Notes: generated from the sequence alone by a model not told the origin. 64,000 bases of DNA from UBA4416 sp048498515 (GCA_048498515.1 JBEHXV010000010.1:1-64000), one strand, 5' to 3'; counted from the stretch's first letter, positions 28,609-36,793 are shown. Program-made: numbers and translations.

Positions 28609-29214
28609 TTAGTATGTAACAATGGTTCTGAATGTCAAATTGATCCTTGGTCTTTTTACTTTGGTAGTAGGAGGCAAACGGTGCAGCCAGTGCGTTTGTG
28701 TTTCGCCTTTCATAACCAATAAGCTTCCATGCTCAAGCAACAATGATACTGTTTCTTTTGTTTCTTTATGCTTGAACGAAAATTTTCGCTCGGCACCAAA
28801 GCTTAACGACGCGATGGCACCGTTCTTTTGCAGCATGGTTTCACCATCGCTGTGCCAGGCCATTCCTTCATCGCCATTATGATACAAATTAAGCAAGCAG
28901 GAATTAAAAGTATGCCCGGTTATTTTTTCCGTTAGCTGTTTTAGCTCCAGCAATTCCCGGGTCCAGGGCAAAGCATATTTTGTAGTTCCCGAATACGTGT
29001 AAGAAAAATCCCGATCGGCATACCAGGCCACCTTGCGTGGAGTAACAATGAGCTTCCCGAAAACCTGGGCCTGGTCGTGTTTCCATTCAATGGTATTAAA
29101 TAACTCATTGAAAAACCGATCGGCCTGCTCTTTTTTTACTATATGTCCATAATAGTTAACAGTACCACCCTGCGGTAAAAGATTTGAAATTGTATCGTCG
29201 CTAAAAAGGTCCAT
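28609..29214 (-). CDS. alkB: AlkB-like 2-oxoglutarate/Fe(II) DNA repair dioxygenase
   Basis: The 201-residue protein matches AlkB-type oxygenases that remove methyl groups from N1-methyladenine and N3-methylcytosine in DNA. The iron ligands are the HxD in GMAWHSDGE and the later His in THWLHRLP. The 2-oxoglutarate-binding Arg residues lie in KRPRINLTFR. A family-typical NLYHNGDEGM precedes the HxD. A second alkylation repair enzyme, the 3-methyladenine glycosylase at 49904, is in the same window but not linked. The gene is monocistronic. Confidence 0.92.
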   Translation of the reverse strand: MDLFSDDTISNLLPQGGTVNYYGHIVKKEQADRFFNELFNTIEWKHDQAQVFGKLIVTPRKVAWYADRDFSYTYSGTTKYALPWTRELLELKQLTEKITGHTFNSCLLNLYHNGDEGMAWHSDGETMLQKNGAIASLSFGAERKFSFKHKETKETVSLLLEHGSLLVMKGETQTHWLHRLPPTTKVKRPRINLTFRTIVTY

Positions 29215-29480
29215 GTCATGACAAAATTACTAAACTCATTTAGGATTATCAGGAATAAAATAATGTGGAAGCGATTTTAACAGAGTGAGGCAGTTTTACA
29301 GGATACTTGCCTATTTTTTTCAACAGATTAAGGCTCCTGATCTGGCATTTAGTTTTGGCTTTTAAACGGAAATAATGAAAAGCGAATTTGTTAAATAACC
29401 TGTTCCTTATTTCTAATAAAGTATTATTCTATGCATTCGGGTGTATAAAATCCCGGCATATCAAATAACATTAATTATTT

Positions 29481-30104
29481 ATGACCATGAGTTTATTAAG
29501 TAACATTCCGGGCCAAACAGGAAGTCATGCAGGAGCAACTTCCAGGCATAAAGCAGAGTCGAGGCATTTAGCGGCCGTTTTATTTAACGAAGCCAAACAG
29601 CGTTTACTGGATATTAATAACTGGGGAAGGTTGTGCGGTAATGAAGGAACCGAGTTTCGCTTAACCGATGCAAAAGGAGAATTGCTTCCTGATTCGGCTC
29701 CGGTAGTTGGCAACCTCATCCGCATAAAATTACCGGTTTCAACCAGTCAAAAAGAGTTTAGATGGTTGAAAATAGAAAAATTTGAACATACCAAGGACCT
29801 GCTGCAAGATGAAGAATTATTTGGGTTTTGTGTTAAACAGGTTAAAGATCCTTCGGGTCGTTTTGATCGAAGCCCTAGTATGCACGTTAACAATGATTGT
29901 AATTCCTTTTTAATATGCCGTACCGGTTGCCTGTTAACAGCAGTGGAGTATGATGTAAATGATGTATCCCGAACTGAATCAATCTCCTTGTTAACCAGGC
30001 TAAAGTCCCAGGTCATTGCCGTTTGGTCAATGACGGGCCTTGTAAGGCCACAATGGAAAAAATTATTGACCGGTATTATAAAACCAACATTTACTTATGC
30101 ATAA
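29481..30104 (+). CDS. Uncharacterised 207-residue protein
   Basis: The family is not recognised. The protein is cytoplasmic by appearance, with no signal or membrane segment. An N-terminal helix (LAAVLFNEAKQRLLDINNWGRLCG) is followed by a beta-rich middle with a KGELLPDSAPVVGNLIRIKLP stretch. The C-terminus (LLTRLKSQVIAVWSMTGLVRPQWKKLLTGIIKP) is hydrophobic and basic. The next plus-strand gene starts 44 bases after it, so both may be one unit. Codon use looks like the neighbours. Confidence 0.75.
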   Translation: MTMSLLSNIPGQTGSHAGATSRHKAESRHLAAVLFNEAKQRLLDINNWGRLCGNEGTEFRLTDAKGELLPDSAPVVGNLIRIKLPVSTSQKEFRWLKIEKFEHTKDLLQDEELFGFCVKQVKDPSGRFDRSPSMHVNNDCNSFLICRTGCLLTAVEYDVNDVSRTESISLLTRLKSQVIAVWSMTGLVRPQWKKLLTGIIKPTFTYA

Positions 30105-30148
30105 CCTCGCTAATAAACTCATTAACTAACCACTAAAATCTTACGATC

Positions 30149-30346
30149 ATGGCATCAAAAACATCATCAAAAAGAAAATCCCCCTTAAAAGAAAAAGAAT
30201 CAACCGGACGTTTTGTAGCGACCAAAGGCCGTCAAAAAAATCCAAAATACAGTTTTGAAAACGATTTGGAATATTATAACAATGTGTATGCTGATTACAA
30301 TTACATTCCTGGTGCCAGCAACGACTTTTATGGTTTAGCTCTTTAA
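30149..30346 (+). CDS. Small protein, 65 residues
   Basis: The 65-residue product has a basic, Ser/Lys-rich first half (MASKTSSKRKSPLKEKESTG) and an aromatic second half with repeated Tyr (DLEYYNNVYADYNYIPGA). It lies 44 bases after the 207-residue gene on the same strand, behind a region where no other frame fits. It is probably real but the function is unknown. Confidence 0.6.
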   Translation: MASKTSSKRKSPLKEKESTGRFVATKGRQKNPKYSFENDLEYYNNVYADYNYIPGASNDFYGLAL

Positions 30347-30569
30347 TATCATGTTTCGGTTGATCCAAAAAATAACAGAGCAGCTCATTGGCATGATGTC
30401 CTACTTTCCGGGATAAGTCCGGAAGTTATGACTGGAATTGCATACGGTGCAATGGCTAATTGTTGAAAAAAAGCCACAATTAAAAGAAAGAATGGCTCCT
30501 AAAGTACTTCCTTAAAATTCCTGAGTATTAAATTCTACAGGCTACACAATTGCTTACTGTTGTTGCCTT

Positions 30570-31496
30570 ATGAAATCTTTTGTACAAAAGAAACGCGTTG
30601 TGCCGGGAATTAAAAAAGTCCTTTACCTGTTGTTGTTCATCGGTTTTTCTTTTCCTGAACTGCGATCTCAGAATATTGAAGCCAAAGTCATTGCCTATAA
30701 TGCATTGGCCGGTGGCTTATCGGGTGGCATAGGCGCCCTCATTAATAAAAAGAAAGATCAGAAATGGCATCGGGCATTTATAAAGGGTTTTGTTGTTGGG
30801 CTTGGCGGTGGCACCATTGCTTACTCGGGCAAAAAATTAAATAGCCTAATTGCCAAAAATCAGAACCTGGGTTATGCATGGGTATCGCGGGCGGTATTTA
30901 GTGCTGGAAATTCCATTGTAGAGAACGCGGCTGCCAATCGCGATTTTTGGGCACAGTGGCATTACGATATTGGCTTTATACGCCTTGAAATTAAAACCAA
31001 TGGTCCCTTTTCGGTTATACCTCGTTTTATGCCTTCTACTTTTGGCGGCATAGTATTTATGGCCTCCAACAGTCAATCGTTCGACGCAAGCACTTCGCTC
31101 CGCTCAGGCACGCTCACCTTCAGGACAGATCACATTCGGTATGCGCCAAACCTTGTAGCTTCAACCGCTTCCAATGGCGTTTTGTTTGTAGATACACTTA
31201 CCGGCGGCGCTAATTTTTGCAATACCTATGCGCATGAAATGGGCCATGTTTTTCAGTTCCAGGAATTTTCGGGAGTTAATACCTGGTTTAATCCTCTTGC
31301 TCAAAAATGGAAAGCCAACTCAGCAGGATTTGATAAGCTAAGCAAATGGATCTATTTTGACTTTAATTACGAAATGATGCTGGGTAATTATTTCATTATC
31401 CAACGGGGTTACCGCGGACAGTTATACTGCAGGAATTACCTTGAGAATGAAGCGGAGTTTTTATCAGTTGGCAGAAGCGCTTGCTTTTCGCAGTAA
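30570..31496 (+). CDS. Secreted or membrane protein with an HEMGH motif
   Basis: The 308-residue protein has an N-terminal hydrophobic signal. A Gly-rich region with short helices (GGLSGGIGALI, GFVVGLGGGTIAYSG) follows. In the last third it has YAHEMGHVFQFQEF, which fits the HExxH zinc pattern. The surrounding sequence does not match a peptidase family I can name, so activity is only a possibility. Bases 31089-31110 contain a piece (TCGCTCCGCTCAGG) that looks like a dispersed intergenic repeat but is read in frame as TSLRSG. Confidence 0.7.
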   Translation: MKSFVQKKRVVPGIKKVLYLLLFIGFSFPELRSQNIEAKVIAYNALAGGLSGGIGALINKKKDQKWHRAFIKGFVVGLGGGTIAYSGKKLNSLIAKNQNLGYAWVSRAVFSAGNSIVENAAANRDFWAQWHYDIGFIRLEIKTNGPFSVIPRFMPSTFGGIVFMASNSQSFDASTSLRSGTLTFRTDHIRYAPNLVASTASNGVLFVDTLTGGANFCNTYAHEMGHVFQFQEFSGVNTWFNPLAQKWKANSAGFDKLSKWIYFDFNYEMMLGNYFIIQRGYRGQLYCRNYLENEAEFLSVGRSACFSQ

Positions 31497-31504
31497 ACCA
31501 AACT

Positions 31505-31615
31505 GTTACTTCGAGTAATTCCGACCTCAGGAGGAATGTATCGAGAAGTGATTGATGGAAAAAAGTTCTCGATACGCTTCACTACGTTGCGCTACTCGAA
31601 CTGACAAATCAAGGG
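31505..31615. repeat. TCGAGTAG/CTCGATAC-type inverted repeat
   Basis: The gap after 31496 holds ACTTCGAGTAATTCCGACC and, further on, AGTTCTCGATACGCTTCACT with CTACTCGAACTGAC. CTTCGAGTA can pair with TACTCGAA. A related piece, CTGTCAGTTCGAGCGGGGTC with GGTTCTCGGC, lies at about 35901-35950. It resembles a dispersed repeat and may also terminate the two convergent genes around it. Confidence 0.5.
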
Positions 31616-31622
31616 TTATATT

Positions 31623-32453
31623 TTACCCATGAATGGTTAATACCGGCACAGGACTAAAAAATGCCATTTCATTGGTTATGCTTTGATAAAATAAATTGTG
31701 GATGAAGGTGTGCTTTTTAGGTTCTATGATTACCATGTCAATATCATGATGGCTGATAAAGAACAGTAACCCTTCGCTTACATTATTTTCGGCAATGATG
31801 TATGTTTTGTGAGTGGCATTCTCCAGTTTCTGCTCCACAAAGCAATCCACTTCCGATTCTTTGGCATCCAGGTCGTGCCCTTCAGGAATCACATGCAGGA
31901 TTTGCAGGTCAGCTCCCAAAAGCGTATTGATGTACTTAACCTGGGTGAGGGTTGTGCTCTGTTCTATTTCGGGATTATAATCACAGGCATAGGCAATGTT
32001 CTGCACTTTTTTATATTTCACGCCCGGCGGTACAATAATGGCGGGAACCTCAACACGTTTTGAAACCGCTACCGCCGTGCTTCCAAAAAGGTTTTTCATG
32101 AATTTGCTGCCGTGGCCACTTATTCCCATCACGATCAAATCCACGCTATGCGTTTTTGTAAACTCATGAATGGATTCTGTTGCGTTGCCAATTTCAGAAA
32201 AATACTCAACACTGCTTATGGATGGTTCTTCCCTCCTGATCTTTTCGATCATTTTTTGAAGTGTTTCTTCGCTGTTGTTGGCCGCGTCTACAACCGTATA
32301 AGGTGTCATGCCAAACTCCGAGCTCATGACCGGAATTTGATCGATGTGCAAAAGCACGAGGCCTGAAGATAAATACCTGGCAAGTTCTATGGCGTATTCT
32401 AATGCGTTTTCCGATGTCTCTGAAAAATCGCAGGGTACCAATATCTTATTCAT
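31623..32453 (-). CDS. Universal stress protein, tandem UspA domains
   Basis: The start is set at 32453 (MNKILVPCDFSETS), 24 bases inside the longest frame, because this matches the family N-terminus. About 276 residues form two UspA domains. The first has a near-canonical ATP-binding loop (GISGHGSKFMKNLFGS); the second (from about residue 145) lacks a clear one. Such proteins are cytoplasmic and help survival under starvation or redox stress. The neighbour across the gap is ferritin, also minus strand, but about 590 bases separate them. Confidence 0.92.
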   Translation of the reverse strand: MNKILVPCDFSETSENALEYAIELARYLSSGLVLLHIDQIPVMSSEFGMTPYTVVDAANNSEETLQKMIEKIRREEPSISSVEYFSEIGNATESIHEFTKTHSVDLIVMGISGHGSKFMKNLFGSTAVAVSKRVEVPAIIVPPGVKYKKVQNIAYACDYNPEIEQSTTLTQVKYINTLLGADLQILHVIPEGHDLDAKESEVDCFVEQKLENATHKTYIIAENNVSEGLLFFISHHDIDMVIIEPKKHTFIHNLFYQSITNEMAFFSPVPVLTIHG

Positions 32454-32646
32454 AACATTTAGTTTTAAAATAAGCAACCAATTTTTATACCCGGGGTTAC
32501 TATATTGTACGAAAACCGATCTGGTTTAGTTCCATTTTACCACGCATTTTTTATAATATAATATCGTGTATTAGAATAACATCCCCCGGCCTTTGGCCAT
32601 CCCCTTCAAAGGGGGAAAGGGAAAACAGAGTGAAAATGGCGGTTCG

Positions 32647-32662
32647 TCCGCCAGCTGGCGGA
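32647..32662. repeat. Perfect 16-bp palindrome
   Basis: TCCGCCAGCTGGCGGA equals its own reverse complement. It lies in the long gap and has no loop, so it may be a dispersed repeat or a binding site. Confidence 0.7.
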
Positions 32663-32788
32663 TTCACTCCCACGCACTGTCCTAATACTATTTACTCTAA
32701 AGCCTGATATCTTCTCTTGTTCAATAATTTATTTCTTAGTTATATCCTATATTGATATATCAGCCTTTACAAAGCAGCGCGCAGGCCT

Positions 32789-32946
32789 GTCAAAACGCGG
32801 CGGCGGTGAGGTGTGAGTTTTAATTTTTTTAGTTGAGCCTGAAAAACCTTCAGTGTTTTTCAGTTGCGAAACTTAAAAATTAAAAGAGCGGGTTGCGATC
32901 GTTTTGACTTGTCTTTTTGTTTCTTTTTTGACTAAGAAAAAAGAAA
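32789..32946. repeat. Nested hairpin element, repeat-like
   Basis: Three pairs of arms are nested around one centre: GTCAAAACG (32789) with CGTTTTGAC (32900), TTTTAATTTTT (32818) with AAAAATTAAAA (32875), and CTGAAAAAC (32839) with GTTTTTCAG (32855). AGTT (32831) also pairs with AACT (32870). A second hairpin, TTTCTTTTTT (32920) with AAAAAAGAAA (32937), follows. The order suggests one folded RNA or a mobile palindromic element. Confidence 0.65.
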
Positions 32947-33002
32947 TAGAAAAATAGATTAATTTAAACATACATTATATTACAACATAACCCCAATACA
33001 AA

Positions 33003-33030
33003 AGCCATCTTAAAGAATAAGATGGCTTCC
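33003..33030 (-). terminator. Terminator of the ferritin gene
   Basis: Arms AAGCCATCTTA / TAAGATGGCTT with a short loop lie about 20 bases past the ferritin stop codon and are followed on the minus strand by TTTT. Confidence 0.75.
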
Positions 33031-33047
33031 ATAAAAATTGTATTATA

Positions 33048-33602
33048 TTATAAGGGATGGTCGGCTGTTGCATGTTCCGCCCCTTCTACATTATCCGGCA
33101 TTTTTTCAAGATCATGGTCTAAAGCGTACAACGACGCATTATCGGCATTTTCGCCACCAGCAATTTTGATCTTGTCTTTCAGTTTCATAGCCAGGCTTTC
33201 TTCTTCTGTTTGTTCTTTAATGAACCATTGCATAAAGTTCCAGGTAGCCCAGTCTTCTTCGTTATGAGCAATTTTCGCGACACGGTAAATGGCTTTGGTA
33301 TTATCAACCTCATGCTCAAATACTTTTTCAAAACAATGGTTAATGCTCCTTGGGTTTTCAGGTGGCGCCGCTATGGCGGCTATCCTTACTTCGCCACCAC
33401 GACGTAAAATATATTCAAGGAACTTCATCATGTGGTTTCGTTCCTCACTCGCATGTCTGAATAAAAAATTGGCAATTCCCGAATAACCGAGCCTTTCTGC
33501 CCATGCAGCATACGATAAATAAATCTGCGCGGCCTGGGCCTCTTTGGTCACCTGGTCGTTAAGCGCTTGTTCAAGCGGTATCGAAAGTCTGTTCGTTTCC
33601 AT
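33048..33602 (-). CDS. Ferritin (non-heme)
   Basis: The 184-residue four-helix protein stores iron as a ferric mineral in a 24-subunit cage. The ferroxidase ligands are visible: Glu in helix A, the EExxH pattern in ASEERNHMM, Glu in FEHEVDN, and the QxxE pattern in IKEQTEEES. The length is typical, with a short acidic and His-containing tail (EGAEHATADHPL). It has its own terminator. No Fur-like site could be recognised by eye. Confidence 0.93.
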   Translation of the reverse strand: METNRLSIPLEQALNDQVTKEAQAAQIYLSYAAWAERLGYSGIANFLFRHASEERNHMMKFLEYILRRGGEVRIAAIAAPPENPRSINHCFEKVFEHEVDNTKAIYRVAKIAHNEEDWATWNFMQWFIKEQTEEESLAMKLKDKIKIAGGENADNASLYALDHDLEKMPDNVEGAEHATADHPL

Positions 33603-33711
33603 AATAATAGGTTTTAAGTAATGTATGCAAATTAAAAGCCTGTAACCTTGTATTTATAGCAAGCAATTGAGGAATAAATTCCCCATTATTTGGTGTTTTA
33701 GTTTTAAATAA

Positions 33712-33963
33712 TCAGTCAAACTGTAGTTTATTGATCTCCACATCCGTCATTTTGCCATTAATTGTATACAGATCATGCATATACGGTTCATTCGTTAAAA
33801 TTCCTTTAACCTTGATATTATCGGGCACTGCCGACAAGCCCTGGTACTCGGTAACATACTGCCTTATAACCTTAGCGGCATTTTGAGCAACCAGCAAATA
33901 AGCGCTTGTGGCTTTATTCAATTTATAAATGCAATATTCCGAGGTGAAAGCGATGTGTGTCAT
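33712..33963 (-). CDS. Uncharacterised 83-residue protein
   Basis: The family is not recognised. A short protein with no signal or membrane segment: an N-terminal part with repeated Tyr and Ala (SEYCIYKLNKATSAYLLVAQNAAKVIRQYV) reads as a helix, and the C-terminal part as strands. It lies divergent to the ArsR operon at 34082; the 118-base gap between them includes the ArsR operator, so it might share control, but the operator is next to the plus-strand promoter. Confidence 0.55.
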   Translation of the reverse strand: MTHIAFTSEYCIYKLNKATSAYLLVAQNAAKVIRQYVTEYQGLSAVPDNIKVKGILTNEPYMHDLYTINGKMTDVEINKLQFD

Positions 33964-34032
33964 AAAAATTATTTTTTAAACTACAGTACTCAAACACAAT
34001 ACCAACAGGTTTATGAAAAAAACTAAAAATAA

Positions 34033-34083
34033 TTTGCGTAATCAAATGGTTACACATATATTTGTAACCAAATAGTTACACAT
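34033..34083 (+). promoter_or_regulatory. Bacteroidota promoter overlapped by an ArsR-type operator
   Basis: A TTTG -33 element (34033-34036) is followed 20 bases on by a TATATTTG -7 element (34057-34064), the Bacteroidota TAnnTTTG form. The perfect dyad TGGTTACA (34047-34054) / TGTAACCA (34063-34070) covers the -7 element. The half-site context AAATGGTTACACAT recurs as AAATAGTTACACAT at 34070-34083, overlapping the ATG. A bound repressor would block the promoter, so autoregulation is likely. Confidence 0.75.
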
Positions 34084-34456
34084 GGAAACCAGGAGAGATG
34101 TTTTTCAAGCCATAGCGGACCCTAACCGGCGCGAGATCATCAGCTTAATTGCTAAAGAGAAACTCACACTCAATGGGGTTGCCGAACATTTTGATGTAAG
34201 CCGGCCAGCCATCTCAAAACATATTAAAATACTAACCGAGTGCGGTTTAATTACCATTCGTCAAAACGGGCGCGAACGCTATTGTGAAGCAAAGCTCGAA
34301 AAACTGAACGAAGTGTCGCACTGGGTGGAACAGTACAAAAAATTCTGGGAAACCAAACTCGATGCCCTGGAAGTATACCTGGCAGAGTTACAACAAAAAC
34401 CGAAACAAAAAATCAAATCCAAACCTAAAAAACATGGAAACAAAAAACAACGATGA
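34082..34456 (+). CDS. ArsR-family repressor
   Basis: The 124-residue winged-helix protein opens with QAIADPNRREIISLIAKEKLTLNGVAEHFDVSRPAISKHI, typical of the ArsR subgroup paired with SRPBCC proteins. No cysteine metal site is present, so it does not look like a classical metal sensor. The C-terminal tail is Lys-rich (QQKPKQKIKSKPKKHG). The last 23 bases overlap the next gene (34434-34456), so translation is probably coupled. The operator just upstream suggests it controls itself and the whole operon to 36406. Confidence 0.92.
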   Translation: METRRDVFQAIADPNRREIISLIAKEKLTLNGVAEHFDVSRPAISKHIKILTECGLITIRQNGRERYCEAKLEKLNEVSHWVEQYKKFWETKLDALEVYLAELQQKPKQKIKSKPKKHGNKKQR

Positions 34457-34937
34457 GTTTGTAATCGTACGCACGTTTGACGCACCACGTCAACTGGTGT
34501 TCGATGCTTTTACAAAGCCTGAGCATTTAATACATTGGTGGGGTCCGGTGGGCTTTAAGCTGGAGGGCATAAAAATGGACTTGCGTGAAGGCGGGCAGTT
34601 TCATTATTCCATGAAGAACGACCAGGGCTATGAACTATTTGGCCTGTTCCTGTACAAAAAAATAAATGCGCCCGAGTGCATTGAGTTCACCAATGGCTTT
34701 GCCGATAAAAATGGCAATTGGACCAAAAACATGTTCCTCCCGGTATTCCCACAGGAAGTATACAATACTTGGACATTTACAGAAGAGGGCGGAAAAACAA
34801 CCTTAACCTTAAAAGGAGTCCCTTACAAAGCGACTGAAGAAGAAATAAAAATATACATGAACCTGCGCGAAAATATGCAGCAGGGTTTTGGCAGCACTTT
34901 CGACCAATTGGTTAATTATTTAAAAAACATACAGTAA
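34434..34937 (+). CDS. SRPBCC (AHSA1-like) protein
   Basis: The true start is probably the ATG at 34434 (METKNNDEFVIVRTF), not the longer frame at 34362, because the family N-terminus begins there. The 167-residue protein has the hallmark FDAPRQLVFDAFTKPEHLIHWWGPVGF of the Aha1-C-terminal-like START superfamily. These helix-grip folds bind hydrophobic ligands; the ligand here is unknown. It overlaps the ArsR gene by 23 bases and ends one base before the next SRPBCC gene. Confidence 0.92.
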   Translation: METKNNDEFVIVRTFDAPRQLVFDAFTKPEHLIHWWGPVGFKLEGIKMDLREGGQFHYSMKNDQGYELFGLFLYKKINAPECIEFTNGFADKNGNWTKNMFLPVFPQEVYNTWTFTEEGGKTTLTLKGVPYKATEEEIKIYMNLRENMQQGFGSTFDQLVNYLKNIQ

Positions 34938-34938
34938 A

Positions 34939-35400
34939 ATGACAACAACACTTAATACTACAAAGCGTGAACTGATAATGACGCGTACTCTTAATGCTCC
35001 TATAGAATTGGTTTGGGAGGTATGGACACAGCCTGAGCACATAAAGAACTGGTGGGGACCACAGGGTTTTACCAATTCCATTGAGGTGATGGAAGTAAAG
35101 GCCGGAGGCAACTGGGAATTTGTAATGCACGGGCCCGATGGCACCGATTATAAAAATAAGATCCAATTTGTTGAAATTATAAAGCCGGTACGGATTGTAT
35201 ACGAACACGTGAACGCCCCAAAACATACTACCACCATTAGCTTTACCAAAGAGGGAAATAAAACCCTGCTGCACTGGCATATGCTGTTTGAGTCGGAGGA
35301 ACAGTTGGATAAAGTGGTGAAAACATTTAAAGCGGATGAAGGCCTGAAGCAAAACGGCGAAAAACTGGAAGCGTATTTACAACAAATGAAAAACAAATAA
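34939..35400 (+). CDS. SRPBCC (AHSA1-like) protein
   Basis: The 153-residue protein is the second AHSA1-like member of the operon, one base after the previous stop codon. It has LNAPIELVWEVWTQPEHIKNWWGPQGF and GPDGTDYKNKIQFVEI, and ends in the family's C-terminal helix (KADEGLKQNGEKLEAYLQQM). It is similar to but clearly different from the first, so the pair arose by old duplication. Confidence 0.92.
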   Translation: MTTTLNTTKRELIMTRTLNAPIELVWEVWTQPEHIKNWWGPQGFTNSIEVMEVKAGGNWEFVMHGPDGTDYKNKIQFVEIIKPVRIVYEHVNAPKHTTTISFTKEGNKTLLHWHMLFESEEQLDKVVKTFKADEGLKQNGEKLEAYLQQMKNK

Positions 35401-35455
35401 GTACATTAGTCACTCATCAATTAAAAAACACATTCATTATTAAAAACAAAAAAGT

Positions 35456-35884
35456 ATGGTAACAATCAACCCTTATTTAAATTTTTTAGGCAATACCGAA
35501 GAGGCATTTAATTTTTACAAATCTGTTTTTGGCGGAGAGTTTGCCACCCTGCAACGCTTTAAAGATGTGCCAGGTACGGAAAATATTCCGGAAGCTGACA
35601 AGAACAAGATCATGCATGTGTCTTTACCTTTAGGCAATAACTGCGTTTTAATGGCTACCGACGCGCTGGAATCTGCAGGGCATAAGATAGAGATTGGCAA
35701 CAACATTAACCTTTCCATTAATGTGGAAAGCGAAGCGGAAGCCGACAGAGTTTTCAATGGCTTATCGGCCGGTGGTAAAGTAGAAATGCCTATGGAAAAA
35801 ACATTTTGGGGCGCTTACTTTGGCATGTTCGAAGATAAATTCGGCATTAAATGGATGATAAATTACGATTATAACCAAAAGTAA
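35456..35884 (+). CDS. VOC (PhnB-like) protein
   Basis: The 142-residue protein belongs to the PhnB-like branch of the VOC superfamily. It opens with NPYLNFLGNTEEAFNFYKSVFGGEF and closes with TFWGAYFGMFEDKFGIKWMINY. The metal ligands of true glyoxalases are not clearly kept, so the activity is unknown. It lies 55 bases after the second SRPBCC gene, in the same direction. Its closest relative in the window is the VOC part of the fusion protein at 45337. Confidence 0.9.
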   Translation: MVTINPYLNFLGNTEEAFNFYKSVFGGEFATLQRFKDVPGTENIPEADKNKIMHVSLPLGNNCVLMATDALESAGHKIEIGNNINLSINVESEAEADRVFNGLSAGGKVEMPMEKTFWGAYFGMFEDKFGIKWMINYDYNQK

Positions 35885-35980
35885 AATAATATAAATTAAT
35901 CTGTCAGTTCGAGCGGGGTCGAGACGAATGAAAAGGTTCTCGGCTTCACTCTACGAGACAAAAATTTAACTATTGATTGT

Positions 35981-36406
35981 ATGATGAACCAACCTTTTAC
36001 CATAGAGCGTACCTACAACGCGCCGGTGGCGGCAGTGTGGAAAGCACTAACCGACAAGAATGAAATGAAAAAATGGTATTTCGACCTGGAGGAATTTAAA
36101 CCCGAGGTTGGTTTCACCTTCGAATTTGAAGGTGGGCCCGAGGACCGGAAATACATTCATCACTGTGAAGTAACCGAAGCCATTGAAAATAAAAAACTAA
36201 CCTATAGTTGGGCCTATGTTGGTTATGAAGGCTGCTCTTATGTGACTTTTGAACTATTTGCAGAAGGCACTCAAACAAAACTAAAACTAACACATGCCGG
36301 TTTGGAAACCTTCCCTCCTATTGCGGATTTTGCCAAAGAAAATTTCGAAGCGGGCTGGACCGAGATCATTGGCAAAAATTTAAAGGAGTACCTGGAAAAA
36401 GCCTGA
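35981..36406 (+). CDS. SRPBCC (AHSA1-like) protein
   Basis: The 141-residue protein is the third AHSA1-like member here, starting at either of two adjacent ATG codons. It has TYNAPVAAVWKALTDKNEMKKWYFDL and WTEIIGKNLKEYLEKA. The gap from the VOC gene (96 bases) contains part of a dispersed CTCGAG-type repeat (about 35901-35962), so it might be transcribed with the operon or from its own promoter. Confidence 0.88.
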   Translation: MMNQPFTIERTYNAPVAAVWKALTDKNEMKKWYFDLEEFKPEVGFTFEFEGGPEDRKYIHHCEVTEAIENKKLTYSWAYVGYEGCSYVTFELFAEGTQTKLKLTHAGLETFPPIADFAKENFEAGWTEIIGKNLKEYLEKA

Positions 36407-36499
36407 CAACGTTTCTTTGGGAATTTTTCTACTCATGTATCCTGTTATTTAAGTGGTATCAGATTATGGATTTATAGAATAGTATAAATCCATAACCTG

Positions 36500-36793
36500 A
36501 TGGCCATGAAAAAGAAAGAAAAACAGTTGTTCCCGGGATATCCACCATATCCCGAAAGCGAAGACATTTATAAACGCGAAAAGGAAACCGACCTGGACCC
36601 GGAACAACCGGGCAAATTAAAAACAGCTGTCCAAAAAATCGGTAAACTCAACGAAAAAGATTTTAAAGACGATGTAACCGGCGGTGACCTGGATGTACTT
36701 GGTGCTGAGCTGGACGATGAACAAGAGGATATTGGCAGCGAGGACGAGGAAAATAACCTTTACAGTTTTGGCGGCGATAACCACCCAGATTAA
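36500..36793 (+). CDS. Small acidic protein, 97 residues
   Basis: The family is not recognised. The product is hydrophilic. The first third is Lys-rich and carries a LFPGYPPYPESEDIYKREKE segment. The last third is strongly acidic (ELDDEQEDIGSEDEEN). This polarity suggests a disordered or partner-bound protein. The ATG at 36506 is an alternative start. Its stop codon touches the stop codon of the convergent phosphatase gene (36793/36794) with no base between. Confidence 0.7.
   Translation: MAMKKKEKQLFPGYPPYPESEDIYKREKETDLDPEQPGKLKTAVQKIGKLNEKDFKDDVTGGDLDVLGAELDDEQEDIGSEDEENNLYSFGGDNHPD

Larger units (their letters stand above)
32454..33047. other. Long intergenic region with repeats and structured elements
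   Basis: No convincing gene is seen in these roughly 590 bases. The region holds a TCCCC/GGGGA piece (32580-32625), the perfect 16-bp palindrome TCCGCCAGCTGGCGGA (32647-32662), a nested hairpin element (32789-32946) and the ferritin terminator (about 33003-33030). The promoter of the universal stress gene should lie near its left end. Confidence 0.6.

Noticed and set aside
32454..33047. Insertion sequence in the long gap
   Set aside because: No transposase frame, no terminal inverted repeats with target duplication. Only palindromic repeat-like pieces are present.
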